64,000 bases of DNA from Labrys sp. WJW (GCF_001676615.1 NZ_LYXZ01000056.1:1-64000), one strand, 5' to 3'; counted from the first letter of the stretch, positions 51,666 through 62,700 are shown. Notes: generated from the letters alone by a model not told the origin. Program-made: numbers and translations.

Positions 51666-52400
51666 ATGAGAGCGCTCGACAAGATATATTATGATATTGT
51701 CGATGAAATTGGCAGTGTACCGACGTCCCGTGACGTAAAAGGGATGTTGAATCGCGTTGTTCAGAGTTACGGGCTGCGTACAGCGGCCTATTTTGCTGTA
51801 AATATTCCTAGCTCTAATGGTGACGATCCCTATTTGGCTGTTACTTACTCCGATGATTGGGTTGAGCACTACAAGAGCGAGAATTATGTTAGAATAGATC
51901 CTGTTCTAAGAGAGGGATTTTCGGCCGTCTTGCCCATTGATTGGCGCAAATTCGACCTGAAGGGGTCGAAGCTCCGGGCCTTTTTCGGCGAGGCTGCCGA
52001 ATTCGGGCTGGGGCGCCAGGGCCTGACTTTCCCTATCCGCGGCCGCCATGGCGAACGCGCCCTCTTCACCATCACCAGCGACGTCTCCGATCAGGAATGG
52101 GATCAGACGTTGGGGGCGTTCCAGCGCGACTTCCAGGTCTTGGCCTACCACATCCACAATGCCATCCTGCGTACGGAAGCGGTTGAAGAAGAGGAAGTCC
52201 ATCTTTCTCCGCGTGAGATCGAATGCCTGAAGTGGGTTGCCCGCGGCAAGACGGTCTCGGAAACTGCGACGATACTCTCCCTTTCGGACCGCACGGTGCG
52301 GTTCTACCTCGACCTGGCTCGAGCAAAACTGAATGCAACCAATGTTACTCATGCCGTCGCCAAGGCAATGAATATGAGCATTTTTTTCGGATCGAGGTAA
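51666..52400 (+). CDS. luxR: AHL-responsive LuxR/TraR-type transcriptional regulator
   Basis: A 244-residue quorum-sensing regulator. Residues 1-165 form the autoinducer domain with the TraR-type invariant residues W65, Y69, D78, P79, W93 and G119 (DDWVEHYKSENYVRIDP, LPIDWRKF, GLTFPIRGRHGERALFT). Residues about 175-240 are the HTH (LSPREIECLKWVARGKTVSE, then SLSDRTVRFYLDLARAKLNA). The start MRALDKIYYD at 51666 follows a GGGGGCGG SD. It is adjacent to luxI with a 76-bp gap. The 5' third is markedly AT-richer than the rest. Confidence 0.93.
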   Translation: MRALDKIYYDIVDEIGSVPTSRDVKGMLNRVVQSYGLRTAAYFAVNIPSSNGDDPYLAVTYSDDWVEHYKSENYVRIDPVLREGFSAVLPIDWRKFDLKGSKLRAFFGEAAEFGLGRQGLTFPIRGRHGERALFTITSDVSDQEWDQTLGAFQRDFQVLAYHIHNAILRTEAVEEEEVHLSPREIECLKWVARGKTVSETATILSLSDRTVRFYLDLARAKLNATNVTHAVAKAMNMSIFFGSR

Positions 52401-52406
52401 CCCGTC

Positions 52407-52421
52407 AAATACGCCGTATTT
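52407..52421. promoter_or_regulatory. Palindrome upstream of luxI
   Basis: AAATACGCCGTATTT has perfect 7-bp arms and one central base. It lies 56 bp before the luxI ATG, immediately after the luxR stop. It is not a tra-box match, so it could bind another regulator or be a second class of LuxR site. Confidence 0.5.
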
Positions 52422-52476
52422 CTAAGGGAATAAGTGACCAATAAATTCGAGCAGATTCCGACGGAGGGTCTGTTCG

Positions 52477-53115
52477 ATGATTGAAGTCATTCAAAGTTAC
52501 GAACGTCATTTACATACTGAAACCCTGGATGCACTTTACCAGATGCGTGCGAGGGTCTTTAAAGACAGGCTTGATTGGGACGTTAATGTTTCCAATGGTC
52601 GCGAGATAGACTACTTTGACGATTGCGATCCTGTCTACTTGATATCGCGAAATCAATACACGGGTCGTGTGGAAGGTGGTCTGCGCCTGTTGCCGACGAC
52701 CGGCCCGAATATGCTGCGCGATGTCTTCTCAGTCCTGTTGCCGGATGGCGAAATTGTGGAGAGCCCGCTCATTTGGGAAAGCTCCCGCTTCGCGATCGAC
52801 CCGGATCTGGCCAATGACGGCAACCGCCGCCTGCATTCGGTGACGACGGAGCTGCTGTGCGGCATCGTCGAGGTCGGCATGCTTGCTGGCATCGATTTCG
52901 TGGTGTCTGTCTACGATGCCCGCATGGCCCGCATCTTCAAGCTGGCCAACTGCCCGGCGGATGTCATTGGCGTGCCCACCAGAATCGGCCGCGTGATGAC
53001 TTATGCCGGTCTCTTCGAGATCAGCGAGGAGATGCGCGCCGGGATCGCTGCAGCCGGCCAGATCACTGGTTCGGTCCTGCGCTCCGAGACGCAAGTCCAC
53101 GCGGCTGCAGCTTAA
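52477..53115 (+). CDS. luxI: Acyl-homoserine-lactone synthase
   Basis: A 212-residue LuxI-family enzyme making the autoinducer from S-adenosylmethionine and an acyl-ACP or acyl-CoA. Invariant residues: R24, F28 and W34 in MRARVFKDRLDW, the acidic EIDYFDDCD, GGLRLLPTTGPNMLRDVF, and the Glu/Arg of WESSRFAID. The acyl pocket segment VVSVYDARMARIFKLANCP follows. The ATG at 52477 has GGAGGG upstream (GACGGAGGGTCTGTTCG). It lies directly downstream of luxR. Confidence 0.95.
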   Translation: MIEVIQSYERHLHTETLDALYQMRARVFKDRLDWDVNVSNGREIDYFDDCDPVYLISRNQYTGRVEGGLRLLPTTGPNMLRDVFSVLLPDGEIVESPLIWESSRFAIDPDLANDGNRRLHSVTTELLCGIVEVGMLAGIDFVVSVYDARMARIFKLANCPADVIGVPTRIGRVMTYAGLFEISEEMRAGIAAAGQITGSVLRSETQVHAAAA

Positions 53116-53338
53116 GCCGCAGATGTTGTGTTTGCGAGCCAATTGGCTGGAGCAACGCAATTTCGATGCCTGAGGCCAGTCGAGGCTTCGGGTTCATCCT
53201 AGTCGCCTCGTGAATGTGGGCCGGATGCCGTCGCCAGGAACCGGCGTCACATTCTGAGGTGTCATAGGGCGCCCAAGGGCCACAAGCCCTCGGCATATTT
53301 CTTGTCTGGCGTATCGGCAGAGTGGCTGATGCTGTCCG

Positions 53339-54049
53339 TCAAGTCATTTCGACGATCGACCAGTCGAGGTGCCGTGCTGCCACCGAGCCAGTGCGGTTCA
53401 TAGCGGATCTCAGAGCGCGAATGCGCCAACATTTCGCTTCGTCGGCATCGCCACCGACGAAGCGGGGTGCCGTGTCACCCCGGATGGCAAGATCGAATTC
53501 GAAATGGGTTGGCGGGTGTGCAAAGCCCGTGCCGAGCGCCTTCAAGCACGCTTCCTTGCGCGCCCAGTTTTCGAAGAAGACGTTCTGCCGCGTGCCGGAT
53601 GGCAGTGCCTCGAATTGTGTGTGCTCGGCAGGTGAAAATACCTGCGCCGTGATGCTGTCCTCGATCGGGCGGATATGCTCGATGTCGATGCCGATTTCGA
53701 AGCCGTTCGCGACGGCAAGGGCTGCCGCGTCTTCGCTATGGCTTAGATTGAAGCGGATCCGCCATCCCGAAGGCTGGGTCGTGCAGAAGGGCTTGCCTGC
53801 GGCGCCATAGCCGAAGCCAACCGCTTGTGGCGAAACCGCGAGATAATCGGCGAGAATTTGCCTTAGCCTTCCGCGCGCCGCCACGAAGCGGCGGCGATGC
53901 CGCTCGAAGCGGAATTTATCAGCGCGACCGCGCTCCTCCCCCGACAAGACCTGCCAGTAGCGCTCGAAGTCGTCTTCGCCGGCGTCAAGGTCCCATTGCC
54001 AGACGTGAACCTCGTGAGGGGTGGGTGGTGTGAGCAGGCGAAACGGCAT
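53339..54049 (-). CDS. 4'-phosphopantetheinyl transferase (Sfp type)
   Basis: A 236-residue enzyme that converts apo carrier domains to the holo form. Motifs: substrate-binding FNLSHSEDAAALAV, Mg-binding GIDIEHIRP (D and E), and the catalytic WARKEACLKALGTGF (W-x-x-K-E-A-x-x-K). Length and order match the Sfp/HetI group. The start at 54049 (MPFRLLTPPTPHE) has a weak SD; upstream in-frame codons look non-coding. It is convergent with luxI and next to the NRPS/PKS genes, so it probably activates their PCP and ACP domains. Confidence 0.93.
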   Translation of the reverse strand: MPFRLLTPPTPHEVHVWQWDLDAGEDDFERYWQVLSGEERGRADKFRFERHRRRFVAARGRLRQILADYLAVSPQAVGFGYGAAGKPFCTTQPSGWRIRFNLSHSEDAAALAVANGFEIGIDIEHIRPIEDSITAQVFSPAEHTQFEALPSGTRQNVFFENWARKEACLKALGTGFAHPPTHFEFDLAIRGDTAPRFVGGDADEAKCWRIRALRSAMNRTGSVAARHLDWSIVEMT

Positions 54050-54847
54050 CGAAAGCTTGGATTCAACTGGTGTGGCGATTGACTGATTCCACTCGATCAG
54101 GATCGAGACCGTCGCGCAACCTCCTCCAGGGTCGAGCGATGGCAGAGGCGTTTGGGCCGTCACTCCCACCTTCAGCGCTGTGTCTTACGGCTATCGGGGT
54201 AGAGGCGGGAGTCTCCGGGATGGATGGAGCCTACTCCTTTTGGTCCGATTTTGCCTATCGGGTGGGGGGAGGGCATTCAATTTCCCGAATTGAGACCGTG
54301 ATCTTCGAACTCTACAATAATCGCAGTGTTTCGTTGGATGGGTTCTTTGAGTCTGCATTGAGCTCCACCTGTTTTCTTGGTTGCCGCAAAGGTCATTTTG
54401 GCTTTTCGGCGTCAGGAAGGCGAAAGAGGTATACCACTCTAATAATTCCTTCGTAGAATGTAACGTGCCTTATAGTTTTTGAAATCTATGCGTGAAGATT
54501 TTTTCGTTTCACGGTAAATTCACGCATGTTTTCGAAACATAAGTTTATCTGGATATTGAAGTATTTTTCACGAATATCTGGAGCGAGAAAGGCAATAGCT
54601 GATCTGGGAATGTTCGGCGCAATTATGGGGCTGGTTTGCTGGGGAATGTGTGAAAACACACACGAAGCGTCCGAAAGCCGGGATATTCCGGTTCACACGC
54701 AATCGTAAGCCCGGCACCTCTGGCCGCCCCGACGGGCCGAAGGAAAGCAATGGATATCACATCGGTGCTGCAGGCGGCGGCCTGGTGGCACGGCCTGCGG
54801 CGGAACGATCCTCCGAGGCACTATACACGATTTTGCATGGGGGCTCC
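54050..54847. other. Regulatory region upstream of the assembly line
   Basis: An 800-bp gap with an AT-rich centre (about 54430-54620) and no supported ORF. It contains inverted ATGCGTGAA/TTCACGCAT arms (54488-54496 and 54519-54527), a tra-box-like dyad (54646-54663) and a CCGGGATATTCCGG partial palindrome (about 54676-54691). It probably carries the promoter of the NRPS/PKS operon. Confidence 0.6.
54646..54663. promoter_or_regulatory. tra-box-like dyad upstream of the NRPS/PKS operon
   Basis: ATGTGTGAAAACACACAC: TGTGTG and CACACA arms around AAAA, with ATGTG and CACA at the same spacing as in the 50651-50668 box. It lies 185 bp before the NRPS GTG. It is the best candidate for LuxR control of the assembly line. 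Confidence 0.55.
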
Positions 54848-56746
54848 GTGAGTACGTTTCAAACCGACCTTTCCGTCCATCAATTGATCAGCGAGCAGGC
54901 TGCGCTTCGCTCCGATAGCCTTGCGGTGACCTGCGACGGCGTTTCGATCACCTTCGGGGAATTGAACGCGCGCGCCAACCAGCTCGCTCATCGCCTGCTC
55001 AAGATGGGCGTGAAGCCCAACACTCTGGTCGCCATCGGCCTCGAGCGATCGATCGACATGATCGTGGGTATGCTGGGCATCATGAAGTCGGGTGCTGCCT
55101 ATCTGCCGCTCGATCCGAGCTATCCGCGCGAGCGCCTGGCCTTCACGCTGGAAGATGCCCGGCCGCTGGCATTCGTGACCACGGCCAGCAGCCGCGCGAC
55201 GCTGCCGCCGAGCGATCTGCCGATGATTCTGCTGGACCAGGACGCCAATAGCCTCAGTGCCGAGCCGGTCACGAATCCTGACATCGCCATCGATCCCCAG
55301 TCGCTCATCTATGTCATCTATACGTCGGGCTCCACCGGCCGGCCGAAGGGATGCCGGCTGACGCACCACAATGTCGTCCGGCTGTTCCACGCGACCGACC
55401 ACTGGTTCGGCTTCGGCCCACAGGATGTGTGGACCTTCTTCCATTCGCACGCCTTCGACTTTTCCGTGTGGGAAATCTGGGGAGCGTTGGTCTATGGGGG
55501 CCGCGTGGTGGTGGTGCCTCATCGCGTCAGCCGCTCGCCCGAGGACTTCTTGGACCTGCTCATTCGCGAGCAGGTGACCGTTCTCAACCAGACGCCATCC
55601 GCTTTCCGCACTTTGATCGAGGTGGAGCGCCGCCGCCCGGAGGCCTCGGCCCTGGCCCTGCGCTATGTGATCCTCGGCGGCGAAGCCTTGGAGTTCCAGA
55701 TGCTGCGGCCGTGGTTCAACCGCTATGGCGATGCCAAGCCACGCATCATCAATATGTACGGCATCACGGAAACCACTGTGTTCGTCACCTATCGTCCCGT
55801 GTCTGCAGCCGAGCTCGACAGCAACCGGGCAAGCCTGATTGGCGTGCCGATCCCCGATCTGACCATCCATGTCCTCGACGAGAACCGCAAGCCTGTCCCG
55901 GTGGGGGAGGAAGGCGAGATCTATGTCGGCGGGGAGGGTGTGTGCCTGGGCTATCTGAACCGTCCGGAGCTGACGGCGGAACGTTTCATCGACTGGCAGC
56001 CCTCGGAAGATCGGGCCGCCGAGAAGCTGTACAAGACCGGCGACCTCGTCCGGCGTACGGCGGATGGTGATCTTGAATATCTCGGGCGCAGCGATCACCA
56101 AGTGAAGATCCGCGGCTTCCGCATCGAGACGGGTGAAATCGAAAACCAGCTCATGCGCCATCCTGCCGTGACGGCTTGTGCCGTGATCGCTCGCACGGAT
56201 GGCCCCGGCGAGGCGAAGCTGGTCGCCTATATCGTGCCTTCGACGACACCGGCGGAAGCTGCCATCCTGAAGGCGCATCTGGCCCAGACCTTGCCGGACT
56301 ACATGCTTCCCTTCGCCTTCGTCGATCTCAGCGAATTGCCGATGACCGAGAATGGCAAGCTCGACCGCAAAGCGCTGCCCAGCCCGACTTTCGCGGCCAG
56401 CCCGATCGTTCCGGAGGCGCGCGACGAACTCGAACAGAAGATCGCGGTCATCTGGTCGCGTGTTCTGTCCGTGCCCGACGTCAGCACCAAGGTCAATTTC
56501 TTCGACCAGGGCGGGAGTTCGCTGCAGATCCTGACCGTTCTCAGCGAAATCCAGGAGAGCATTCATCCCGAGCTTCGCCTGAGCGATGTCTTCGAGCGTC
56601 CCACCATCACGGCTCTCGCCAATTTCATCCGCTCGAGTTCCGAGCCTGCCGCGAGCCCGGCCGCCAGGCCGGAGAATCTGCGCGCCCGCCAGCAGGCCGA
56701 GGCGCTCCAGCGCATGCGCCAGCGCCAGATGGGAGCGGCAAGGTGA
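54848..56746 (+). CDS. NRPS loading protein, A-PCP, predicted threonine-specific
   Basis: A 632-residue protein from the GTG at 54848 (VSTFQTDLSVHQLISEQ); a longer frame to 54650 is unsupported. Domains: adenylation (about 20-520) with core motifs YVIYTSGSTGRPKG, YGITETT, YKTGDLVRR and NGKLDRKAL, then a carrier domain (about 535-605) with FDQGGSSLQ, pantetheine Ser about residue 558. Specificity residues read D204, F205, W208, N247, I275, G277, M303, V311, F312 and K504, that is DFWNIGMVFK, one change from the threonine code DFWNIGMVHK. No condensation domain, so it acts as a starter-loading module. Its stop overlaps the next gene (GTGA). Confidence 0.9.
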   Translation: MSTFQTDLSVHQLISEQAALRSDSLAVTCDGVSITFGELNARANQLAHRLLKMGVKPNTLVAIGLERSIDMIVGMLGIMKSGAAYLPLDPSYPRERLAFTLEDARPLAFVTTASSRATLPPSDLPMILLDQDANSLSAEPVTNPDIAIDPQSLIYVIYTSGSTGRPKGCRLTHHNVVRLFHATDHWFGFGPQDVWTFFHSHAFDFSVWEIWGALVYGGRVVVVPHRVSRSPEDFLDLLIREQVTVLNQTPSAFRTLIEVERRRPEASALALRYVILGGEALEFQMLRPWFNRYGDAKPRIINMYGITETTVFVTYRPVSAAELDSNRASLIGVPIPDLTIHVLDENRKPVPVGEEGEIYVGGEGVCLGYLNRPELTAERFIDWQPSEDRAAEKLYKTGDLVRRTADGDLEYLGRSDHQVKIRGFRIETGEIENQLMRHPAVTACAVIARTDGPGEAKLVAYIVPSTTPAEAAILKAHLAQTLPDYMLPFAFVDLSELPMTENGKLDRKALPSPTFAASPIVPEARDELEQKIAVIWSRVLSVPDVSTKVNFFDQGGSSLQILTVLSEIQESIHPELRLSDVFERPTITALANFIRSSSEPAASPAARPENLRARQQAEALQRMRQRQMGAAR

Positions 56747-59700
56747 GCTCCATCTCCGATCCTCCCCTCAACGCCATCGCGGTGATCGGCATGGCGGGCC
56801 GCTTTCCCGGTGCCCGCTCCGTCGGCGAGTTCTGGCAGAATCTACGCAATGGCGTGGAATCGATCACCCGTTTCGAGGACAGCGAACTCGAAGACACGTT
56901 CGGGCCAGACGTTCGGCGCGCGCCCAATTTCGTCCGGGCCCGGCCGATCCTGTCCGATGTCGAGTATTTCGACGCGGAGTTCTTCGGCATGTATCCGCGC
57001 GAGGCGGAACTGACCGACCCGCAGCACCGCATCTTTCTCGAATGCGCCTGGGAAGCACTCGAGGACGGTGGCTACGATCCGGCGAGCTATCCCGGCAGCA
57101 TCGGCGTCATCGCCGGCTGCAGCATGAACACCTATTTCCTCCACCACGTCGTCGGCAATCGCAACGTGTCGGAGGATTTCACCAATGCCTTCCAGGTCGG
57201 GCAATATCCGATGCTGCTCGGCGCCAGCCGCGAATTTCTGGCGACGCGGGTGTCCTACAAGTTCAACCTGAACGGACCAAGCTTCAGCCTGAACACGGCT
57301 TGCTCGACCTCGCTGATGGCGATCGCGCAGGCTTGCCAGCAATTGCTGCTGTTCCAGAGCGACATGGTCATTGCCGGCGGCGTTTCGATCACCTTCCCGC
57401 AAAAGCGCGGCTATCTGACCCAGGAAGGCGGCATGGTGTCGGAGGATGGGCATTGCCGTACCTTCGACGCCGACGCCAGGGGTACCGTCTTCGGGAGCGG
57501 TGCCGGCGCCGTGCTGTTGAAGCGGCTCGAGGATGCGCTTGCCGACGGCGATCATATCTACGCCGTGGTACGTGGCAGCGGCGTCAACAATGACGGTTCG
57601 GCCAAGGTCGGCTATACCGCGCCGAGCTCCGACGGCCAGGCTGCCGCCATCATGATGGCGCATGCCAATGCCGGCGTCGATCCTCGCTCGATCAGCTATG
57701 TCGAGTGCCATGGCACCGCAACGCCGCTCGGAGACCCGATCGAGATTGCCGGGCTGACCAAGGCCTTCCGCGCCACGGGCGACGAGGGCAGACAGTATTG
57801 CGCGATCGGCTCGGTCAAGAGCAATATCGGCCATCTCGATGCGGCGGCTGGCGTGGTCGGCTTCATCAAGACGGCGCTCAGCCTCGAGAACCGCCAATTG
57901 CCGGCGACCCTGCACTTCAAGAAGCCCAATCCGCGTCTCGGCATCGAAAACAGCCCGTTCTTCGTCAATGCGGCCCTGAGCGACTGGCAGGAGGGGCCGG
58001 AGCCGCGCCGTGCGGGGGTCAGCGCCTTCGGGGTCGGCGGCACCAATGTGCATGTGGTGCTGGAAGAGGCGCCGATGCCGGCGCCGCGCCTGGCGAGCAA
58101 GGGAGTCGAGATTCTCACTTTGTCGGCCCGCAGCGAAGCAGCTCTGGGCAAGGCCCGCTCGGCCCTGGCCGGGCATCTGGCTGCCAACCCCGGGCTGGAA
58201 CTCGCGGACGTTGCGCATACGCTGCAGCTCGGCCGCAAAGCCTTCGACTATCGCTGGTCGACCGCTGCCAGCGATAGTCCGGCAGCCGTCGCCGCCTTGA
58301 ACGACCCGGCGGCCCGCACCTTCAAAGCCGCCGGCGATCCCGGCGTGGTGTTCATGTTCCCCGGACAGGGATCGCAATATCCCGACATGGGACGGGGCCT
58401 CTACGAAGCCGAGCCGGGCTTCCGGGCCGACATCGACCGTTGTGCGGCGATCCTGCGCCCTCATCTGGAACGCGATCTCAAGGAGCTGCTCTATCCGGCC
58501 AGGCGCGAAGCCGATGATCACAAGCGCCTGGCAGCCACCTGCTATGCCCAGCCTGCGATCTTCGCGGTCGAGTATGCTTTGGCACGGCTGTGGATCAGCC
58601 GGGGGATCGTGCCGCGCGCGATGATCGGGCACAGCGTTGGTGAATTCGTCGCGGCTTGCCTTGCCGGCGTCTTTACGCTCGAAGAGGTGCTGCCGCTCGT
58701 CGCCGCCCGTGGTCGCATGATGCAGGACCTTCCCTCGGGGGGCATGCTGGCGGTCAGGCTTGCCGAGGCGGAACTTGCGCCCTTGCTCGGGGCCGATCTC
58801 GCCATCGCTGCGATCAACGGTCCCGCTTTATGCGTCGCGTCCGGGCCGGACGATGCCATCGATGCGCTGGAAGCGCGATTGAAGGCGCGCGGAGTCGTCA
58901 GCCGGCGGCTTCACACCTCGCACGCCTTCCACTCCCCCATGATGGATCCGATCATCGGGCCCTTCACCGAGGAGGTGCGCAAGATCGGACTGAGGGCGCC
59001 TACCATTCCCTACGTCTCCGGCGTGACGGGCCAGTGGATCACGGCCGAGGCCGCCACGTCGCCCGACTATTGGGCCCGGCATTTCCGCGAGCCGGTACGC
59101 TTCGCCGACGGCCTGTCGCTCCTGCTCGGCGATACGGCGGCGGTCCTGCTCGAAGTCGGTGCCGGCAACACCTTGACCACGCTGTCGCTGCAGGGCGCGG
59201 CGAGGGGCAGGGTGGTGGTTTCCTGCCTGCCGGACGCTGCGCGTGAGCGGCGCGACCAGGACGTCATGGCCGAGGCCCTGGGTCGATTGTGGACCGCCGG
59301 CGTGGCCGTCGACTGGGCCTTGCAGTCGGCCGAGACGACGCGGCGCAGAGTGCCTCTGCCGACCTATCCCTTCGAGCGCACGCGCCACTGGATCGAGCCG
59401 CCCGCCCGCCAGACGGCTTCCGTGCCTGCGGCCAACCCGCCGGCCGCTCCACGATCCGAACCGGCGCTTCCCGCTGGTTCGCCGCCTGCCGAAATCCTCG
59501 CAATGCCGCTCCCCGAGCAAACCGTGATGTCCGACATGACCGCCCGCACCGAGACCATCAAAGCCGCCATCATCTCGATTTTCGCCGATCTGTCCGGCGA
59601 GGATGTGGCTTCTGCCGAACCCGGCACGACCTTCCTGGAAATGGGCTTCGACTCCCTGTTCCTGACCCAGGCTGCCCAGGAGCTCCTGAACAAGTTCGGC

Positions 59701-62700
59701 CTCAAGATCACCTTCCGTGCCCTTCTGGGGGATCTCGGCAGTATCGAGGCCCTGACGGAGCATGTTGCAGCGGCGTTGCCGCCCGAGAAATTCGCACCTG
59801 CACCTGCACCAGCCCCAATTGCGGTAGCGCCGGACGCGGCACCGTCTCCCAGCGCTGTTTCGCCGATCGGCCAACCTGCGCCTCTCCTTTCGACAGCATT
59901 GCCGCTTGCCGGTACGGGAGCTGGCGTGGAGGGCTTGATGCGCGACCAGCTTCAGGTCATGGCGCATCTGATGCAGCAGCAGCTCGAGGTGCTGCGCGGT
60001 GGGGCAGTATTGCAGGCTCCTGCCGTCCAGGCCGTGATGGCGCCGCCCGCAGCTCCTTCTCCCGCGCCAGCGCTTCAGGCCGCGGACACCCCGCAGCCTG
60101 CCGCGGCGCCCCAGGCCGATGCGGCTCCGGTCAAGGAACTGCCTTCGCGCTTCGCCGTCTACAAGAACACCCAGAAGTCGCAGGACCAGGGGCTCGATGC
60201 CCGCCAGCGCAGCCATATCGAGGCGCTCACCTCGCTCTGGAATGCCCGCAGCCCGGGTTCCAAGCAGCTGACGCAGGACTATCGCAACGTCCTGGCCGAC
60301 CCACGCGCCGCCTCCGGCTTCAATCCGGACTGGAAGGAGATGGTCTATCCGGTGATTGCAGCCCGCTCGAAGGGCTCGCGGATCTGGGATGTCGACGGCA
60401 ACGAATATATCGACCTGGTCAACGGCTATGGCCAGACGATGTTCGGCCATGCCCCCGATTTCGTGGTCGAGGCGGTCGACCGGCAGTTGCAGGAAGGCTT
60501 CGCCATCGGCCCACAATCCGCCAGGGCGGGCAAGGTTGCGGCTCTCTTCTGCGAGATGACCGGCAATGAGCGCGCCACCTTCTGCAATACCGGTTCGGAA
60601 GCCGTGATGGCCGCCATGCGCGTGGCGCGTACGGTCACCGGACGCAAGCGCGTCGTCATGTTTGCCGGCGACTATCACGGCCAGTTCGACGAAGTGCTGG
60701 TCAGGGGGCAGGTCCGCCAGGGCGAACATCGCTCGCTGCCGGTGGCACCGGGTATCCCGCCGCAGTCGGTGGAGAACGTCACGGTACTGGAATATGGTTC
60801 GGACGAAGCGCTCACCTGGATCCACGGGCATGCGGATGAACTCGCCGCCGTGGTGGTCGAGCCGGTGCAGAGCCGCCGCCCGGACCTGCGCCCGGTCGAA
60901 TTCCTCAAGCAGGTTCGCGCCGTCACCGAAGCGTCCGGCACCGCGCTGGTGTTCGACGAGGTGGTCACGGGCTTCCGCATGCATCCTGCGGGTATGCAGC
61001 ACCTGTTCGACATCAAGGCCGACCTCGCCTGTTACGGCAAGGTGGTCGGCGGCGGGCTGCCGGTCGGCGTGCTGGCCGGCAAGGCAAGCTTCATGGATGC
61101 GCTCGACGGTGGCGACTGGCGCTACGGCGACGATTCGTACCCGGAGGTCGGAGTCACCTTCTTCGCCGGCACTTTCGTCCGCCATCCGCTGGTTCTGGCT
61201 GCGCTCGAGGCCGTGCTCGAGCATCTGAAATCCAGGGGACCGGCCTTGCAGGAGGAGGTTTCGGCCCGCATGGGACGCCTGGCCGAGCAGCTTTCAGCCT
61301 GCTTCGCCGAGTGCGGCCTGTCCCTGCCGGTCCCGAGCTATGGCAGCCTGTTCTACATCAATCCGAGCCATGACTATCGCTTTGGCAGCCTGCTCTACTA
61401 TCATCTGCGTGCCCGCGGCATCTATGTGCATGAGGGTTTCCCCTGCTTCCTGACCACGGAGCATACGGACGAGGATGTCGCGCGGATCGTGCAGGCTTTC
61501 CGCGAGAGCATCGAGGCCATGCAGGCCGACGGCATGTTGCCCGGCGGCCCTCCGCTTGCGGGCGGTGACGGCAAGACCGGAATGGCAGCCAAAACGGCCA
61601 CGCCTACGGGCCCCATTGCACCGACCGCTTCCCAGACCGAGGTCTGGCTCTCGGCGCAGCTTGGCGACGAGGCCTCCTGTGGTTTCAACGAGTCCATCAG
61701 CCTGAGTTTCGAAGGGCCTCTCGACACGGAAGCCCTGCGCGCATCGCTCAACGACGTCATCGCGCGTCACGATGCACTGCGCATCCATTTCGATGCGACC
61801 GGTACCCGCATGAGCTTCGCGCCCGAGCTCCGTCTGGAACTGCCCCTCGTGGATGTTTCCGGAGAGGCCTCGCCACAACAGGCTCTGAAGGCGCGGATCG
61901 AACAGGATGCCAGGACAGCCTTCGACCTCGTCGGCGGCCCGCTGGTGCGTGGCCAACTGGTTCGGCTCTCGCCGGATCGGCATGTCCTCGTCTTCACCGC
62001 CCATCACATCGTCTGTGATGGCTGGTCGATCAACGTGCTGATCGGCGAACTCTCGGAGTTCTATCGCGCCCGGGTCGAGAACAGCCAGCCCGTGCTGGCC
62101 GAACCGCTCCCCTTCAGCAGCTACGCCCAGACCGTGAAGGAAGTGGCTGACGATGAAGACTATTGGGTCGCGCAGTTTCGCACCGCGCCGCCGCCCCTCG
62201 AACTGCCGAGCGATCGCGCGCGGCCGCCGATCAAGACCTTCAATGGCGGGTCGGTCCAGTTCGCCATCGAAAGGCCGCTCTATGAGGCGGTTCGCAAGGC
62301 CGGGGCCAAGCGCGGCAGCACCTTGTTTGCCACGCTGCTTGCCGCGTTCGAGATCCTGATGGGCCGCCTTGCCGGCCAGAATGAAGTGGTGGTCGGCATA
62401 CCGGCGGCCGGCCAGTCGCTGGTCGAGGACGACAGGGCTCTGGTCGGACATTGCGTTAATCTGCTGCCGCTGCGTGCGAGCTGGCAGGATGGCACGAGCT
62501 TTGCCGATTTTCTGGCTGCCACCAAGCAGAGCGTGCTGGAGGCCTATGACCATCGCAGTTGCACGCTCGGCACCGTCCTGCGCAAGCTGACGCTCCCGCG
62601 CGACGCCAGCAGGCTGCCGCTCGCCGAAGTTCAGTTCAATCTGGAACGCCTGGGCGGAGATCTGGCTTTTCCGGGCCTGACGACCGAGGTCGTTCCCAAC

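Noticed and set aside
54070-54456. 128-codon ORF between the PPTase and NRPS genes
   Set aside because: It overlaps the region of the AT-rich promoter, has no SD and shows no family signal.
54650-54847. N-terminal extension of the NRPS A-PCP protein to an upstream ATG
   Set aside because: The extension is Arg/Gly/Pro-rich, starts within the tra-box-like dyad and is not adenylation-domain sequence; the GTG at 54848 fits the family start.
54821-56566. 581-codon antisense ORF under the NRPS gene
   Set aside because: An antisense shadow typical of GC-rich DNA; the sense frame has all A-domain motifs.
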